Positions 43,623 to 54,971 are shown, counted from the stretch's first letter. The stretch is DNA of 64,000 nt from Pseudonocardiales bacterium (GCA_019247305.1 JAFAPC010000134.1:62001-126000); one strand, 5' to 3'. Notes: a model not told the origin generated them from the sequence alone. Numbers and translations: made by a program.

Positions 43623-43985
43623 TTACCTCGCCGCGCGCAGGATGTGCTGGACGGTGCCGCGCTGGTCGGCCACCAGCACCGGGGCCGCTGGCCCGAGATC
43701 GTGGGCCGCAGCCAGGGAAGCAGCGGCCAATGAGGCAGCGGCCCCCGACCCCGACACCACCGCAGCCGCCTCCAAGCCGGTCGCTCCGCTGGCCACCGCC
43801 GCGGCCACCGCTGCCTGCAGGGCGGTCAGCGTCAGGGAGGGCAGCGAGACGGTGACGCCGGTGTAGGTGCGCCCGTCAGTGTCCCGTACCGCGGCACCCT
43901 CCTGGGCGCCGGTGCGGGCTTGCGCGCAGCGGGCCAGCGTCACGATTTTGGCGTCCTCGGGGTCGAGGTCGGCGATCTCAGGCAC
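43623..43985 (-). CDS. Cytidine-deaminase-fold protein without catalytic residues
   Basis: 120 residues from the GTG at 43985, which overlaps the stop of the CBS gene by 8 bases. The fold resembles cytidine deaminase (IVTLARCAQARTGAQEGAAV, TYTGVTVSLPSLTLTALQAAV, VLVADQ), as in homologs between the CBS protein and Era in actinobacteria. The zinc ligands HAE and PCxxC of active deaminases are not there. It is therefore probably a structural or regulatory relic kept in this operon. Confidence 0.7.
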   Translation of the reverse strand: MPEIADLDPEDAKIVTLARCAQARTGAQEGAAVRDTDGRTYTGVTVSLPSLTLTALQAAVAAAVASGATGLEAAAVVSGSGAAASLAAASLAAAHDLGPAAPVLVADQRGTVQHILRAAR

Positions 43986-45333
43986 GGGTGTCGCTCGCTT
44001 CCTGCGGCGGGTCGGCCGCGGCGGGGTCAACTGGGGGTCGAGGAGTGGGAGGCTGACCGGGTGGGGGATCCATCCGGCCTACGGTGACGGTGGTGATGCG
44101 CAGTCGCCCACGGCGATCGTTGCCGCCCTCGGCGCGCAGCCGCAAGCCGGCCACCTCGGCCACGGCACCGGGCACCGGCACCCGACCCAACTGCTGTGCC
44201 AGCAGCCCCCCGACGGTCTCCACGTCGGTCTCTGGGAGGTCCACTCCGAACAGCTCACCTAGGTCGATCACCGGCAGCCGGCTGATCACTCGTACCGTAC
44301 CGTCCCCGAGGTGCTCGATCGGCGGGGCCGCCTCGGTGTCCGACTCGTCGGTGATCTCGCCGACGATTTCTTCGAGGATATCCTCGATCGTCAGCAGACC
44401 TGCGGTGCCGCCGTACTCGTCGACGACAACGGCCATGTGGTTGTGCGAGACCTGCATCTCCTTGAGCAGCCCGGTGAGCAGTTTGGAGTCGGGCACGAAC
44501 GTCGCCGGCCTCATCACCGCACCGACGCAACCACCGGCGTGCTCGCCCCGCCGCTCGGCCGCCACCAGGTCCTTGAGGTGCACGACACCGACGATGTCAT
44601 CGACGCTCTCCCCGACCACCGGGATCCGGGAGAATCCGGAACGCAGGCACAGCGCCACGGCCTGGCTCACCGACGTGTGCTGCTCAATCCAGACGATCTC
44701 AGTCCGGGGTACCATCACCTCGCGGGCCACGGTGTCTCCCAGCTCGAATACCGACCGGATCATCTCGGCCACCTCAACCTGCACCACGCCCCGCTGACCC
44801 GCCATATCCACCAGCTCCCGAAGCTCAACCTCAGAGCTGAACGGCCCCTCCGGAAAACCCCGGCCCAGCGTCATCGCCTGACCAATGGCGATGAGCAGCC
44901 GCGACAGCGGGCTCAGGAGCCGACCCAGTGCCCGGACTGGTCCCGCCACCAGGAGGCCGACCCGGTAGGCGTGCTGGCGTCCGATAGTGCGCGGACCTAC
45001 CCCGACGACCACATAGGTCACCACCACCATCCCCAGTCCGGTGGCCAGGACCGCCAGCCAGATCGATGGGAACACCTGCACCGCCGCGACGGTGACCAGC
45101 ACCGTCGCGGCCAGCTCGCAGATCAGCCGGAGCAACAGCAACAGGTTGATATGCCGGGGCCGGTCGGCGACGACGAGCGCCAGCGCCCCGGCACCGAACC
45201 GGCCGGCGCGCACCAGCGCGTCGACCCGAGCCCGCGACACGGTGCCCAGCGCGGCGTCGGCCGCGGCGAAGCCACCCGCAGCCACCACCAGGGTGGCGGC
45301 CAGCACCAGCAGGGCCACTGAGGACGTCAGCAC
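43978..45333 (-). CDS. HlyC/CorC-family membrane protein with CBS pair
   Basis: 451 residues. Residues 1-140 hold the DUF21 membrane domain (four spans). A CBS pair follows (REVMVPRTEIVWIEQHTSV, IVGVVHLKDLVAA and VSHNHMAVVVDEYGGTAGL), then the CorC-HlyC transporter-associated domain (IEHLGDGTVRVISRLPV). Members are linked to magnesium or cobalt efflux and are often near ybeY. The C-terminal 25 residues are Pro-rich and probably disordered. It precedes the deaminase-like gene and era in one operon. Confidence 0.92.
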   Translation of the reverse strand: MLTSSVALLVLAATLVVAAGGFAAADAALGTVSRARVDALVRAGRFGAGALALVVADRPRHINLLLLLRLICELAATVLVTVAAVQVFPSIWLAVLATGLGMVVVTYVVVGVGPRTIGRQHAYRVGLLVAGPVRALGRLLSPLSRLLIAIGQAMTLGRGFPEGPFSSEVELRELVDMAGQRGVVQVEVAEMIRSVFELGDTVAREVMVPRTEIVWIEQHTSVSQAVALCLRSGFSRIPVVGESVDDIVGVVHLKDLVAAERRGEHAGGCVGAVMRPATFVPDSKLLTGLLKEMQVSHNHMAVVVDEYGGTAGLLTIEDILEEIVGEITDESDTEAAPPIEHLGDGTVRVISRLPVIDLGELFGVDLPETDVETVGGLLAQQLGRVPVPGAVAEVAGLRLRAEGGNDRRGRLRITTVTVGRMDPPPGQPPTPRPPVDPAAADPPQEASDTRA

Positions 45334-45362
45334 TGTCGACGCCAGTGAGGTGTCGGGGGAAG

Positions 45363-45932
45363 TTATCTCAGCGAGCCGGATTCTTCCGGCCCGTCCAGAC
45401 CGACCACCCCGAGCAGCCGCGTATCTGCGTCCCGCTGGGCGATCCGGCGCCGGCTGGCCCGGTCGGCCCGCCGGAACTCCTCAAGGATCCGGTCCTGCAG
45501 AGCGAACATTTCGCACTCCTGCGCGGGTTCGGCATGGTCGTAACCCAGCAGGTGCAGGACACCGTGCACGGTGAGCAGGTGCAGCTCATCGAGCACTGAG
45601 TGACCCGCCGCGAGAGCCTGTTCCCGCGCGACCTCGGGGCACAGCACGATGTCACCGAGCAGGGCGGGACCACCGGATGGGCTGTCCGGCTTGCCGCCCG
45701 CCAGCAGACTACCCTCCTCCGCGTCATCCATCGGGAAGGCCAGCACGTCGGTGGGCCCCGGCAGATCCATCCAGCGCTCGTGCAGATCGGCCATGACCCG
45801 GCTGCTGACCAGCAGGACGGACAACTCCGCCAACAGACTGACGCCCATCCGATCCATCGCGAAACGCGCCGCCGCCGCGATCGACGCCTCTGGGATGGCG
45901 GCGCCGGACTCATTGCAAATCTCAATGCCCAC
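45363..45932 (-). CDS. ybeY: Endoribonuclease YbeY
   Basis: 189 residues from the GTG at 45932, which follows phoH by 7 bases. The zinc motif is [32 protein letters not shown] is the typical core. It matures 16S rRNA 3' ends and controls ribosome quality. The usual family length is about 150-180 residues; the extra C-terminal 30 residues ([15 protein letters not shown]) are Arg-rich. Confidence 0.94.
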   Translation of the reverse strand: MGIEICNESGAAIPEASIAAAARFAMDRMGVSLLAELSVLLVSSRVMADLHERWMDLPGPTDVLAFPMDDAEEGSLLAGGKPDSPSGGPALLGDIVLCPEVAREQALAAGHSVLDELHLLTVHGVLHLLGYDHAEPAQECEMFALQDRILEEFRRADRASRRRIAQRDADTRLLGVVGLDGPEESGSLR

Positions 45933-45939
45933 AGACGGG

Positions 45940-47022
<1,083 letters not shown>

Positions 47023-47324
47023 GTGGGCGTGGGTCCTGCTTTCTGCGCACTCGCGCGTCTCGAGTCAACCAGCAGGACCGATGGTAGCCGGACACCCAAG
47101 TCCGCGGGGCGGGAGAATAGGGATGCCGCGCCGCGGCGGAAACTGGGGGCTGTCCCGCCGGGGCGCGGCGCCGCCGGACCGAGGGGGGAGGTGCCCGGCG
47201 GAGTCTTTTTGGTGCTACAGGGTTTTTCTGTGGCTACAGGGTTTTTATACTCGATCAGGTGGTGGCCGTCGTTCTTACCTACTTAAGGTAACTCTTTTCA
47301 CGAGGAAGTGCGCTATTTTCCACT
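47023..47324. other. 302-base gap between rsmE and phoH
   Basis: This gap has AT-rich patches, including two direct copies of GCTACAGGGTTTTT at 47215 and 47234. It probably holds the phoH promoter on the minus strand. No gene is visible. Confidence 0.5.
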
Positions 47325-48074
47325 CTAATGGCGTAGTGACCACCGTTGAGAGAGAGCACCAATTGCACCGAGAGCAACCGCTCCGGCACTCGAAGAACGC
47401 AACACCCCTGGGCCCAGCCGTACCGGCCGGCCTCCCGCGGCGGTGAGCGTGGCCAATTCCGCCTCGGTGATGCCGCCCTCAGGTCCGACCACCAGCACGA
47501 GTTCCCCTGCGGCGGGCAACGGCACCAAGGGCAGCGGATCAGCCGCACTTTCGTGCAGGACTAGGCACCCCGCCGCGGCGGCAACGCGCTGCCCGAGCAT
47601 GGGGGTGCTCACCGGCTCGGCCACCTCGGGGACCCATCCCCGGCGGGACTGTTTGGCCGCCTCACGAGCTGCTTCTCGCCAGCGGGACAGCGCCTTCGCC
47701 CCGCGTGGGCCGCAGTCCCAGCGGGCCACGCAGCGGTCAGCCCGCCAGGGCAAGACCGCATCCACCCCAGCCTCGGTGGCCAGCTCCACCGACAGCTCCC
47801 CACCCTGGCCCTTAACCAGCGCCTGGGCCAGCGTTACCCGCAGCGCCGGGGCCGGCTCGATCGTCCGGCGCAGCACCCGCAGCCGCAGCTGATCCCGACC
47901 GGTCTCGAGCACGTCACACAGGGCCAGCTCACCCTGGCCGTCGGTGAGCATGAGACGTTCGCCAGCGCGCAACCGTCGCACTGTCGCGGCGTGCCTGCCC
48001 TCGGGGCCGGTGAGCATCGTCTCGGTGCCCTCAGCAGGCAGCGCTTCGGCGAGGAACACCGGCGGGCTGCTCAC
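47325..48074 (-). CDS. rsmE: 16S rRNA m3U1498 methyltransferase
   Basis: 249 residues with the SPOUT knot near the C-terminus (LVLVVGPEGGITEAELATL, VRLGPGVLRSSSAGAVALGAI) and an N-terminal PUA-like domain (AEALPAEGTETMLTGPEGRH). It methylates U1498 of 16S rRNA. It is downstream of dnaJ with 27 bases between; in mycobacteria the same pair occurs. Confidence 0.94.
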   Translation of the reverse strand: MSSPPVFLAEALPAEGTETMLTGPEGRHAATVRRLRAGERLMLTDGQGELALCDVLETGRDQLRLRVLRRTIEPAPALRVTLAQALVKGQGGELSVELATEAGVDAVLPWRADRCVARWDCGPRGAKALSRWREAAREAAKQSRRGWVPEVAEPVSTPMLGQRVAAAAGCLVLHESAADPLPLVPLPAAGELVLVVGPEGGITEAELATLTAAGGRPVRLGPGVLRSSSAGAVALGAIGALSQRWSLRH

Positions 48075-48101
48075 CGCAGCCCCCTCAGCGCCCGCTGAGC
48101 A

Positions 48102-49256
48102 TCAGCGCCCGCCTAACGAATCTCGCAACCGGGAGAACAAACCGCCGGCCCGACCGTTCACCGTGAGCTCCGCCTGCTCCTCACCGCGCAGAACGGCGAG
48201 CTCCCGGAGCAGTTCGATCTGCCGGGGGTCCAGCCGGGTGGGGGTCACGACGTCGAGGTGCACGAACAGGTCACCGCGCCCCTCGGCGCGGCCTGTGCTG
48301 CGCAGCCGCGGCATTCCTCGCCCCCGCAGGGTCAGCACGGTCGCGCACTGGGTGCCTGGTTCGACCCGTACCTCCTCGGTGCCGTCCAGGGTCTCCAGCT
48401 TGACCGTGGTGCCCAGCGCGGCGGCCGTCATCGGCACCCGCACGGTGCAGTGCAGGTCAGCGTCGTCCCGGGTGAACATCTCGTGCGGCACTTCCTGCAC
48501 CTCGACGTAGAGGTCGCCCGATGGGCCGCCACCGGGGCCTACCTCCCCCTGGCCGGCCAACCGCACCCGCATCCCGTCACCCACTCCAGCGGGTACCTTC
48601 GCGGTGACGATGCGGCGGGCCCGGATCCGTCCATCCCCGCCGCACTGACGGCACGGGTCGGGGATGACCTCGCCGAAGCCGCGGCACACCGGGCACGGCC
48701 GCGAGGTCATCACCTGACCAAGGAAGGTTCGCTGCACGTTCTGGACCTCACCGACGCCGCGACAGGTGTCGCAGGCCTGCGGGCGGGTACCGGGCGCGCA
48801 CCCCGAGCCGTTGCACTCGCCACAGAGCACGGCGGTGTCCACGGTGAGCTCACGGGATGCTCCGCTAGCGCACTCCTCAAGGGTGAGCTGCAGCCGGATC
48901 AGTGCATCAGAACCGCTTTGCACCCGGCTGCGCGGCCCTCGACGACCCGGCCCGCCACCAGCGCCGAAGAAGGCGTCCATGATGTCGCTGAAGCCGAACC
49001 CGCCGAAGGGATCACCCGCTGCGCCGCGCCCAGCACCAGGCTCTAGCGGATCCCCGCCGAGGTCAACGATCTGGCGCTTCTGCGGGTCGGTCAGCACCTC
49101 GTAGGCGGCGGTGACGTCCTGGAAACGCTGTCGGGCTTCGACGTTGGGGTTGACGTCGGGGTGCAGTTCGCGCGCCAGCTTGCGGTAGGCGCGCTTGATC
49201 TGCTCCGCGCTGGCGTCCCGGGGCACCCCCAGGATTGCGTAGTAGTCCCTGGCCAC
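48102..49256 (-). CDS. dnaJ: Chaperone DnaJ
   Basis: 384 residues: J domain ([23 protein letters not shown] motif), a Gly-rich stretch, four zinc repeats ([32 protein letters not shown]) and the C-terminal client domains. It stimulates DnaK. It corresponds to the dnaJ2 copy that follows hrcA in actinomycetes, as opposed to the one beside dnaK. Confidence 0.96.
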   Translation of the reverse strand: MARDYYAILGVPRDASAEQIKRAYRKLARELHPDVNPNVEARQRFQDVTAAYEVLTDPQKRQIVDLGGDPLEPGAGRGAAGDPFGGFGFSDIMDAFFGAGGGPGRRGPRSRVQSGSDALIRLQLTLEECASGASRELTVDTAVLCGECNGSGCAPGTRPQACDTCRGVGEVQNVQRTFLGQVMTSRPCPVCRGFGEVIPDPCRQCGGDGRIRARRIVTAKVPAGVGDGMRVRLAGQGEVGPGGGPSGDLYVEVQEVPHEMFTRDDADLHCTVRVPMTAAALGTTVKLETLDGTEEVRVEPGTQCATVLTLRGRGMPRLRSTGRAEGRGDLFVHLDVVTPTRLDPRQIELLRELAVLRGEEQAELTVNGRAGGLFSRLRDSLGGR

Positions 49257-49323
49257 GCTGGCGTCCTCCTGCCGCGGCCCTCGCCGCGGTACTCGTCGTG
49301 CATATCGGTGAGCGCAACCACGC

Positions 49324-50346
49324 TCAACGGGTGGTCAGGATGTCCCCTACGTATCGGGCCACCGCGCGCACCGCCGCAATGGTGCCCGGGTAGTCCATCC
49401 TGGTTGGCCCGACCACGCCCATCCCTCCGAGTACCGTGCCGTGCGAGGCATAGCCGATCGAGACCGATGACGTACTGCGCATTTCCTCGGCCTCGTTCTC
49501 CTCACCGATCCGCACCGTGATAGTGCCCGGGTCGCGGGCTGCGGCCAGCAATTTAAGCACCACCACCTGCTCCTCCAACGCCTCGAGCACCTGGCGCAAC
49601 GACCCTGGGAAGTCGGTGGCGTTGCGCGTCAGGTTGGCGGTCCCGCCGAGCAACAGCCGCTCTTCGGGGTGCTCCACCAGGGTCTCGATCAGAATCGTCG
49701 AGGCCCGGATCATCGCGTCCCGCAGCTCCAGGGGAGTCTGGTCGGGAAGGTCAGCCACCGCTGCGGACGCTTCCGCCAACCGGCGCCCCGCTAGCGCCTG
49801 GTTGAGCAGCGTTCGCAGCTTCGCGACCTGCTCCTCGGTGATGAGGTCACCCAGCTCAAGGATACGCTGATCTACTCGGCCCGCGTCGGTGATGAGCACC
49901 AGCATCAACCGGGCCGGGGTGAGCGCGAGCACCTCAAGGTGACGCACCGTAGACCGGCTCAGGGTGGGGTACTGGATCACCGCTACCTGCCGAGTGAGCT
50001 GGGCCAGCAACCGCACGCTGCGGCGTAGCACGTCGTCGAGGTCAAGCGCGCCGTACAGGAAGGTCTGCACCGCGCGGCGCTCGGCCGCCGACAGCGGCTT
50101 CACCTCCGACAGCCGGTCGACGAACAGCCGGTAACCCTTGTCCGTGGGCACCCGACCGGCGCTGGTGTGCGGCTGGGTGATGTAGCCCTCTTCTTCCAGC
50201 GCCACCATGTCGTTGCGGATGGTCGCGCTGGATACTCCGAAGTGGTGCCGCTCCACCAGCGAGCGGGACGCGACCGGCTCGTGGGTGGCCACGTAGTCCG
50301 TGACGATGGCGCGCAGCACCTCGAACCGGCGGTCGTCTGCGTTCAC
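49324..50346 (-). CDS. hrcA: Heat-inducible repressor HrcA
   Basis: 340 residues. Winged helix [45 protein letters not shown]-like core and C-terminal [14 protein letters not shown]. It represses groE and similar genes through CIRCE. I see no CIRCE palindrome directly before it. The operon hrcA-dnaJ-rsmE reads leftward. Confidence 0.95.
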   Translation of the reverse strand: MNADDRRFEVLRAIVTDYVATHEPVASRSLVERHHFGVSSATIRNDMVALEEEGYITQPHTSAGRVPTDKGYRLFVDRLSEVKPLSAAERRAVQTFLYGALDLDDVLRRSVRLLAQLTRQVAVIQYPTLSRSTVRHLEVLALTPARLMLVLITDAGRVDQRILELGDLITEEQVAKLRTLLNQALAGRRLAEASAAVADLPDQTPLELRDAMIRASTILIETLVEHPEERLLLGGTANLTRNATDFPGSLRQVLEALEEQVVVLKLLAAARDPGTITVRIGEENEAEEMRSTSSVSIGYASHGTVLGGMGVVGPTRMDYPGTIAAVRAVARYVGDILTTR

Positions 50347-50486
50347 GTCACCTCACTAGATGTAGATTTCGGGCGCTGGTCGAGATCTGTAGCCCGAGTC
50401 TAGTGCGCCCCGGACACCGGTGCCGGGACCCGCCGACGCACCCGATACGCTGGGTGCTCACACCGAGCGGAAGACGGGCGCCAGCT

Positions 50487-50636
50487 GTGATCTTCAAGGA
50501 AGTCCGGCAGGGCCGCCCCTATCCCGAGCACGGGTCTTCCCTCAAAGACTGGGCGCAGATCCCGCCCCAGCAGGTGCGCTCGGCGGACTTGGTCACCACC
50601 GCGACAGTGGTAAAGCTGGATCGGCTGCCCTATTGA
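50487..50636 (+). pseudogene. C-terminally truncated VapB-like or related conserved gene
   Basis: A GTG opens a 49-codon frame: VIFKEVRQGRPYPEHGSSLK, DWAQIPPQQVRSADLVTT, VKLDRLPY, then stop. It matches the N-terminal half of a conserved actinobacterial protein of about 95 residues (variously annotated as VapB-like antitoxin; from memory). The second half is missing exactly where the AT-rich decayed island begins, which suggests that insertion or deletion cut the gene. Confidence 0.55.
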
Positions 50637-51180
50637 GCGACCTGTAGAAGCTCGCACGATCACTCGACTTGACGAGCCCGAGACGGTAGGCGCGCTCAAC
50701 AATAGCTTGCACGGAAACCCCCACTCACGCTTTAAGTCGATGAGCTTTCCGAGACTGAGGCTGCGTAGCTCCGGTCGGATGACATGTTCCGACATGAGGA
50801 ACTCGGCAGCAAATGCGTTCGCCTCTTCTTCCATGTCGACGGTGGCGATAGAACTATGTAGACAAAGGTGACCCAGCGCGTGCACAAGGGTCAGGCGCTT
50901 TCGATCTGTGGGGAGTGCACTATTTATCAAGATGACCGGATGGTCCCCGATCCACTGGGACAATCCATCAACGCGTGCCGTGCCGAAGTCCTCCTCGATG
51001 ACGACACATCCCGCAGCCTCGAGCCAGCGAATGAGATGCAGGACCGGCCCGATGAGCATCTTCCACTGCGCGCGCGTCATCAACGCTGCCGCAGCAGGGT
51101 GCGTCTCTTCTGGGTCAAAGGTCGAGATAATGTTAGTCGACCGGAGCGATACCTCCGCAAACAGCGGCAGCGATAATAGT
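50637..51180 (-). pseudogene. Broken ImmA/IrrE-type metallopeptidase gene
   Basis: The frame encodes TRAQWKMLIGPVLHLIRWLE, then LTLVHALGHLCLHSS and EEEANAFAAEFLMSEHVI, as in phage- and toxin-linked ImmA/IrrE proteases. The HExxH motif reads HALGH, so the catalytic Glu is lost. After LIDLKREWG the frame shifts; another frame continues with VSVQAIVERAYRLGLVKSSD, so one base was gained or lost. Upstream, FDPEETHPAAAA continues in frame to a stop near 51180 where the helix-turn-helix head should be. It is a dead gene of an accessory element. Confidence 0.7.
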
Positions 51181-51231
51181 TACACGTTCAGCAATGGGTG
51201 ATGGGACTTCGATCGTCGACAGGCACAAAAG

Positions 51232-52192
51232 ATGGAGGGCGCGTCAAATTTCAACGTGTCCTTCGCTTCCAAGGGTCGCCGCATGGCCATATCCCGGTAC
51301 AATACAGCAGCCATTTTCGACGTAGCAAAGCGGACGCTGATCGCCACCTACCCCAAGCCAGACAATGGCAGCACGGCGCTTAGCTCTGACGAGCACACGA
51401 TTGCCTTAGTCGACGCCGATAGATCCAACGTAATCTCACTTATTGACACCGACTTGTATGACGGAACCTCTGTCAGAGCACGCCACGTCGCGATCCAACC
51501 CGACAATAAACACCGCACCACCGTCTCTTTTGACGGCGAGATGGCCATCCACTCGATCGAAAACCGAAATCTCGAGCCAATCAGCGCGCGAAGCCCTGCG
51601 GACGACCAACCAAACGAGAGAGAAATCGACAGTCTCAGTCCGAATAAAAGAAGTGGTCGCCAGTCCAGAGGGCCGGTATATTGCTGCGATTAGCACCAAT
51701 GGCGAGGCTCGACTATGGGATACTCACGATAAAACTACCCCTCCTTTCTCATTTGACGGTGCACAGTCGGCGAGCTTTAGTCGTGACGGAAGATGGTTGA
51801 GCATCGGCGGCGAGAGCGAAATCAAGCTATGGAATCTCAGCGCGAAAGAATTTGACTCTCGGCGAATTCTGGTAGGCGGCTTGGCGATGAAGTTCAGCCC
51901 AGACGACTCCCTCCTTGCAACACAGGAAGACAAGAGTGGCAAAATATCAGTGTGGGAGTGGAATGCGCGCGACCCTCTACTCAAAGGAACTGCAAGCGCG
52001 GATTACGATTTTGCGTTCACATCCGACAACCATCTACTCATCGCGGACAGTTCAGGTGTCTTTATGGAACGTTTTAACGTATCGTGGGCGTTGAGTCATG
52101 TTTGCAATATTGTCCACAGGAACCTCACTTCCGACGAACAGAAAAAGTACCTGCCGCCTGGGTTTGACTACACACTCACCTGCCGGCTCTGA
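51232..52192 (+). pseudogene. WD40-repeat protein remnant with frameshift
   Basis: Beta-propeller repeats run through two frames: the first (51232 to about 51600) has SFASKGRRMAISRYNTAAIF, the second (to 52192) has VASPEGRYIAAISTNGEARL, then SASFSRDGRWLSIGGESEIK and FSPDDSLLATQEDKSG. The frame changes between 51580 and 51640. The tail SHVCNIVHRNLTSDEQKKYL is typical of the end of large NTPase-WD40 proteins. GC content is low compared with neighbours. The N-terminal signalling domain is gone. Confidence 0.7.
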
Positions 52193-52239
52193 TACGAGCG
52201 AATGGACTGCTGCGGTGGCACAGTCTTCGCAAGATTGCG

Positions 52240-52440
52240 TCGGCGGGCCGGGGACCCACCGCCAGCCGCTACCCAAGGATGATCCTGAATGCCCCTCCCG
52301 CTCCCGTATTGCTGAGTTCGACAGTAGAGCTGACCGCCGCCCACCTAATAGCTCTATTATCGAACTCGGCAACACAGGAGCAGTCAGGACTCGGAAGGCG
52401 CGAGACGACCACCGCAACTCTGTATTCGATCTTGAAGGGG
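52240..52440. repeat. Dispersed repeat, copy 2, with 23-bp imperfect hairpin
   Basis: This is the second copy of the element at 22779-22955, sharing GAGTTCGACAG, AGAGCTGACCGCCG and CAGTCAGGACTCGGAA. Arms 52300-52322 and 52359-52381 pair with four changes. Three of the four become G-U wobbles if the minus strand is the RNA, which keeps the stem. It lies between the WD40 remnant and the end of nadC. Confidence 0.7.
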
Positions 52441-52485
52441 CTGTGGCTCGGATGGGGTGGGAACTTGTTGCTGAGGGCGGATCGG

Positions 52486-53364
52486 TTATGAGTGCACGTC
52501 TAGGCCGAGGTCTAGGGCTGGGGCGGAGTGGGTGAGGGCGCCTACCGACAGATAGCGCACGCCGGTTTCGGCATAGGCACGGGCGACGTCGAGGGTCAGG
52601 CCGCCGGAGGCTTCCAGGTCGGTGCCTGAGCCGGCGGCGCGGCGGGCCGCCTCGGCGCACTGCGCCACCGTCATGTTGTCCAGTAGCACCAGCGACGCTC
52701 CGGCGGACAGTGCTTCGTCCAGTTCGTCGAGGGTGCCGACCTCTACCTCGCAGGGCAGTTGCGGGGCCACTGCCCGGACGGCGGCCAGAGCGGCGGTCAC
52801 CGAACCGGCGGCGGTCACGTGGTTGTCCTTGATCAACACCGCGTCACCGAGGCCCATCCGGTGGTTGAGCCCGCCGCCGCAGCGCACCGCGTACTTCTGC
52901 AACGTTCGCAACCCGGGGAGGGTCTTGCGGGAGTCCCGGATCGACGCGCCGGTGCCGGCCACCGCGTCTACCCACGCCGCGGTGGCGGTCGCCACCCCGG
53001 AGAGGTGACACAGCAGGTTAAGTGCGGTGCGCTCAGCGGTGAGCAGCCCGGCTACCGGGGCCCGCACGGTGAGGACGACGTCGCCGGTGGCCAGCCGGTC
53101 GCCGTCCTGGCGCTGGGTAATGATCTCGTATCCGCCGGCTCCCAGCACCGCGTCGAGCACGGCGAGAAAGACCGGCAACCCAGCCAGCGCGCCGGGTCGG
53201 CGCGCGGAGACGCTCGCCGTCGCAAAAGCCCCGGCGGGCACGCAGGCTGCGGTGGTGGCGTCCGGGCCGTAGCGCAGGTCTTCCTCCAGCGCGGTGCTGA
53301 TCACCCGGTGCACGTCCTGGACGTCCAGCCCGGCGGCGAGGAGCTGTGCCGCGACCGGCCTCAC
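52486..53364 (-). CDS. nadC: Nicotinate-nucleotide pyrophosphorylase (quinolinate phosphoribosyltransferase)
   Basis: 292 residues from the GTG at 53364, which overlaps the nadB stop. Key motifs: ALEEDLRYGPDATT, RDSRKTLPGLRTLQKYAVRCG with active-site Arg and Lys, HRMGLGDAVLIKDNH, EVEVGTLDELDEA and ASGGLTL. It converts quinolinate and PRPP to nicotinate mononucleotide. It is the last gene of the nadA-nadB-nadC operon. Confidence 0.96.
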   Translation of the reverse strand: MRPVAAQLLAAGLDVQDVHRVISTALEEDLRYGPDATTAACVPAGAFATASVSARRPGALAGLPVFLAVLDAVLGAGGYEIITQRQDGDRLATGDVVLTVRAPVAGLLTAERTALNLLCHLSGVATATAAWVDAVAGTGASIRDSRKTLPGLRTLQKYAVRCGGGLNHRMGLGDAVLIKDNHVTAAGSVTAALAAVRAVAPQLPCEVEVGTLDELDEALSAGASLVLLDNMTVAQCAEAARRAAGSGTDLEASGGLTLDVARAYAETGVRYLSVGALTHSAPALDLGLDVHS

Positions 53365-54971
53365 GCTACCCCGCCCACCGGCATCGGCTGGGCAACCACC
53401 GGAGTGCCGCCGTCGTCCAGTGTCACGGTGATGCTGCGCCGCCAGCACGCCGCGGTGCGCGGGTGATCGGTGCGCAGGTGGCAGCCCCGGCTTTCGGTGC
53501 GCGCGCTCGCGGCGGCAATCACGGCGGCCGCAGCCAGGGTGAGGGCGGCGTCTTCGACGTCGCAGGGAGTCCGCACCAGCCGGTGCGTGGTGGCTCGGGC
53601 AATCACCGAGGCAGCAGCGGCCAGTCCGGCGGCGTCTCGCCCGATGCCGGCGTGCGCGCTCATCGCCCGCTGCACCGCGTCGCGATCAGCCACCGGGCGC
53701 AGCAGGCTGGGGGGCAGCGACGGGCCGGGACGCGCAACCACCACGAGGTCGGCCGCTACCGCCTCCGCGGCCCGGGACCCCATCACCAGCCCCTCCAGGA
53801 GGCTGTTGGACGCCAGCCGGTTCGCGCCGTGCAGACCGGTCCGGGCCACCTCCCCCGCAGCGTAGAGCCCGGGCACGGTAGTCCGGCCACTGGTGTCGGT
53901 GACCACGCCGCCGCACTGGTAATGCGCAGCCGGGGCCACCGGAATCGGGGCAGCGCCCGGGTCCACGCCGATCGCGCGGCAGGCCGCATACACCGTCGGG
54001 AACCGACGGCGCAGCTGCGCGCCGTCAAGGTGGGTGGCGTCCAGCAGCACATGATCGGTACCCGTCGCGGCCATCCGGCTGGTGATCGCGGCGGCCACCA
54101 CGTCCCGCGGCGCGAGGGCACCGAGGGGATGCACGTGCGCCATCACCGGAGCGCCGGTGACGTCCAGCAGCACCGCTCCCGCGCCGCGGATCGCCTCGGT
54201 GACCAGCGGCTGGCGGCCCCGGAAGCCCGCCCCAAGATACAGCGCAGTCGGGTGGAACTGCACAAACTCCAGATCGGCGGTCAGCGCCCCGGTCCGTAGC
54301 GCCAGCGCCAGCCCGTCGCCGGTGGCGACCTCGGGGTTGGTGCTGGCCGCGTAAAGCTGGCCCAGCCCTCCGGTGGTGAGCAGCACGGCTCGGGCGCGCA
54401 GCACGCCGACACTGCCGAGGCCAGCGCCGAGCAACGCCAACCCGGACACCCGTCCGCTCTCGTCGAGTAACACCTCGGTAACCGGCTGGTGCTCCAGCAA
54501 CGGCAGCTGCCCGCCCCGGGCGGCGACGACCAGGGCGCGCTCGACCTCGGCTCCGGTGGCGTCACCACCGGCGTGGATCACCCGGAAAGCCCGGTGTCCG
54601 CCTTCCCGGGTGCGCTCCAGTCCACCACCACTGCCGTTGACGTCGAAGACGGCGCCGCGGGCCCGCAGCGCGCCGACCGCGGCCGGACCGGCGGCCAGGA
54701 TCGCCCGGACCGCGACCTCATCGCACAGCCCGGCGCCGGCCGCCAGCGTGTCCGCCACGTGCGCGTCCACGCTGTCACCGGGCTGTGACGAATCATGATG
54801 GGGCAGCACCACCGCGATACCGCCCTGCGCCCACCGGGTGTTGCCGTCCTCAACCGTGGTCTTGGTCATCGCCACTACCCGCAGGCCGAGCTCGGCGGCG
54901 CGCAGGGCGGCGGTCAGCCCGGCGACGCCGGTGCCGACCACCGCGAGGTCCACGGTGAGCTGCCCCTGCAT
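53361..54971 (-). CDS. nadB: L-aspartate oxidase
   Basis: 536 residues; the ATG overlaps the nadA stop (ATGA). FAD site VVGTGVAGLTAALRAAELG, ARWAQGGIAVV-type NTRWAQGGIAVVLP, HAGGDATGAEVERALV, FVQFHPTALYLG and AGEVARTGLHGANRLASNSLLEGLV are all present, matching NadB (not succinate dehydrogenase). It oxidises aspartate to iminoaspartate, the substrate for NadA. Confidence 0.96.
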   Translation of the reverse strand: MQGQLTVDLAVVGTGVAGLTAALRAAELGLRVVAMTKTTVEDGNTRWAQGGIAVVLPHHDSSQPGDSVDAHVADTLAAGAGLCDEVAVRAILAAGPAAVGALRARGAVFDVNGSGGGLERTREGGHRAFRVIHAGGDATGAEVERALVVAARGGQLPLLEHQPVTEVLLDESGRVSGLALLGAGLGSVGVLRARAVLLTTGGLGQLYAASTNPEVATGDGLALALRTGALTADLEFVQFHPTALYLGAGFRGRQPLVTEAIRGAGAVLLDVTGAPVMAHVHPLGALAPRDVVAAAITSRMAATGTDHVLLDATHLDGAQLRRRFPTVYAACRAIGVDPGAAPIPVAPAAHYQCGGVVTDTSGRTTVPGLYAAGEVARTGLHGANRLASNSLLEGLVMGSRAAEAVAADLVVVARPGPSLPPSLLRPVADRDAVQRAMSAHAGIGRDAAGLAAAASVIARATTHRLVRTPCDVEDAALTLAAAAVIAAASARTESRGCHLRTDHPRTAACWRRSITVTLDDGGTPVVAQPMPVGGVA

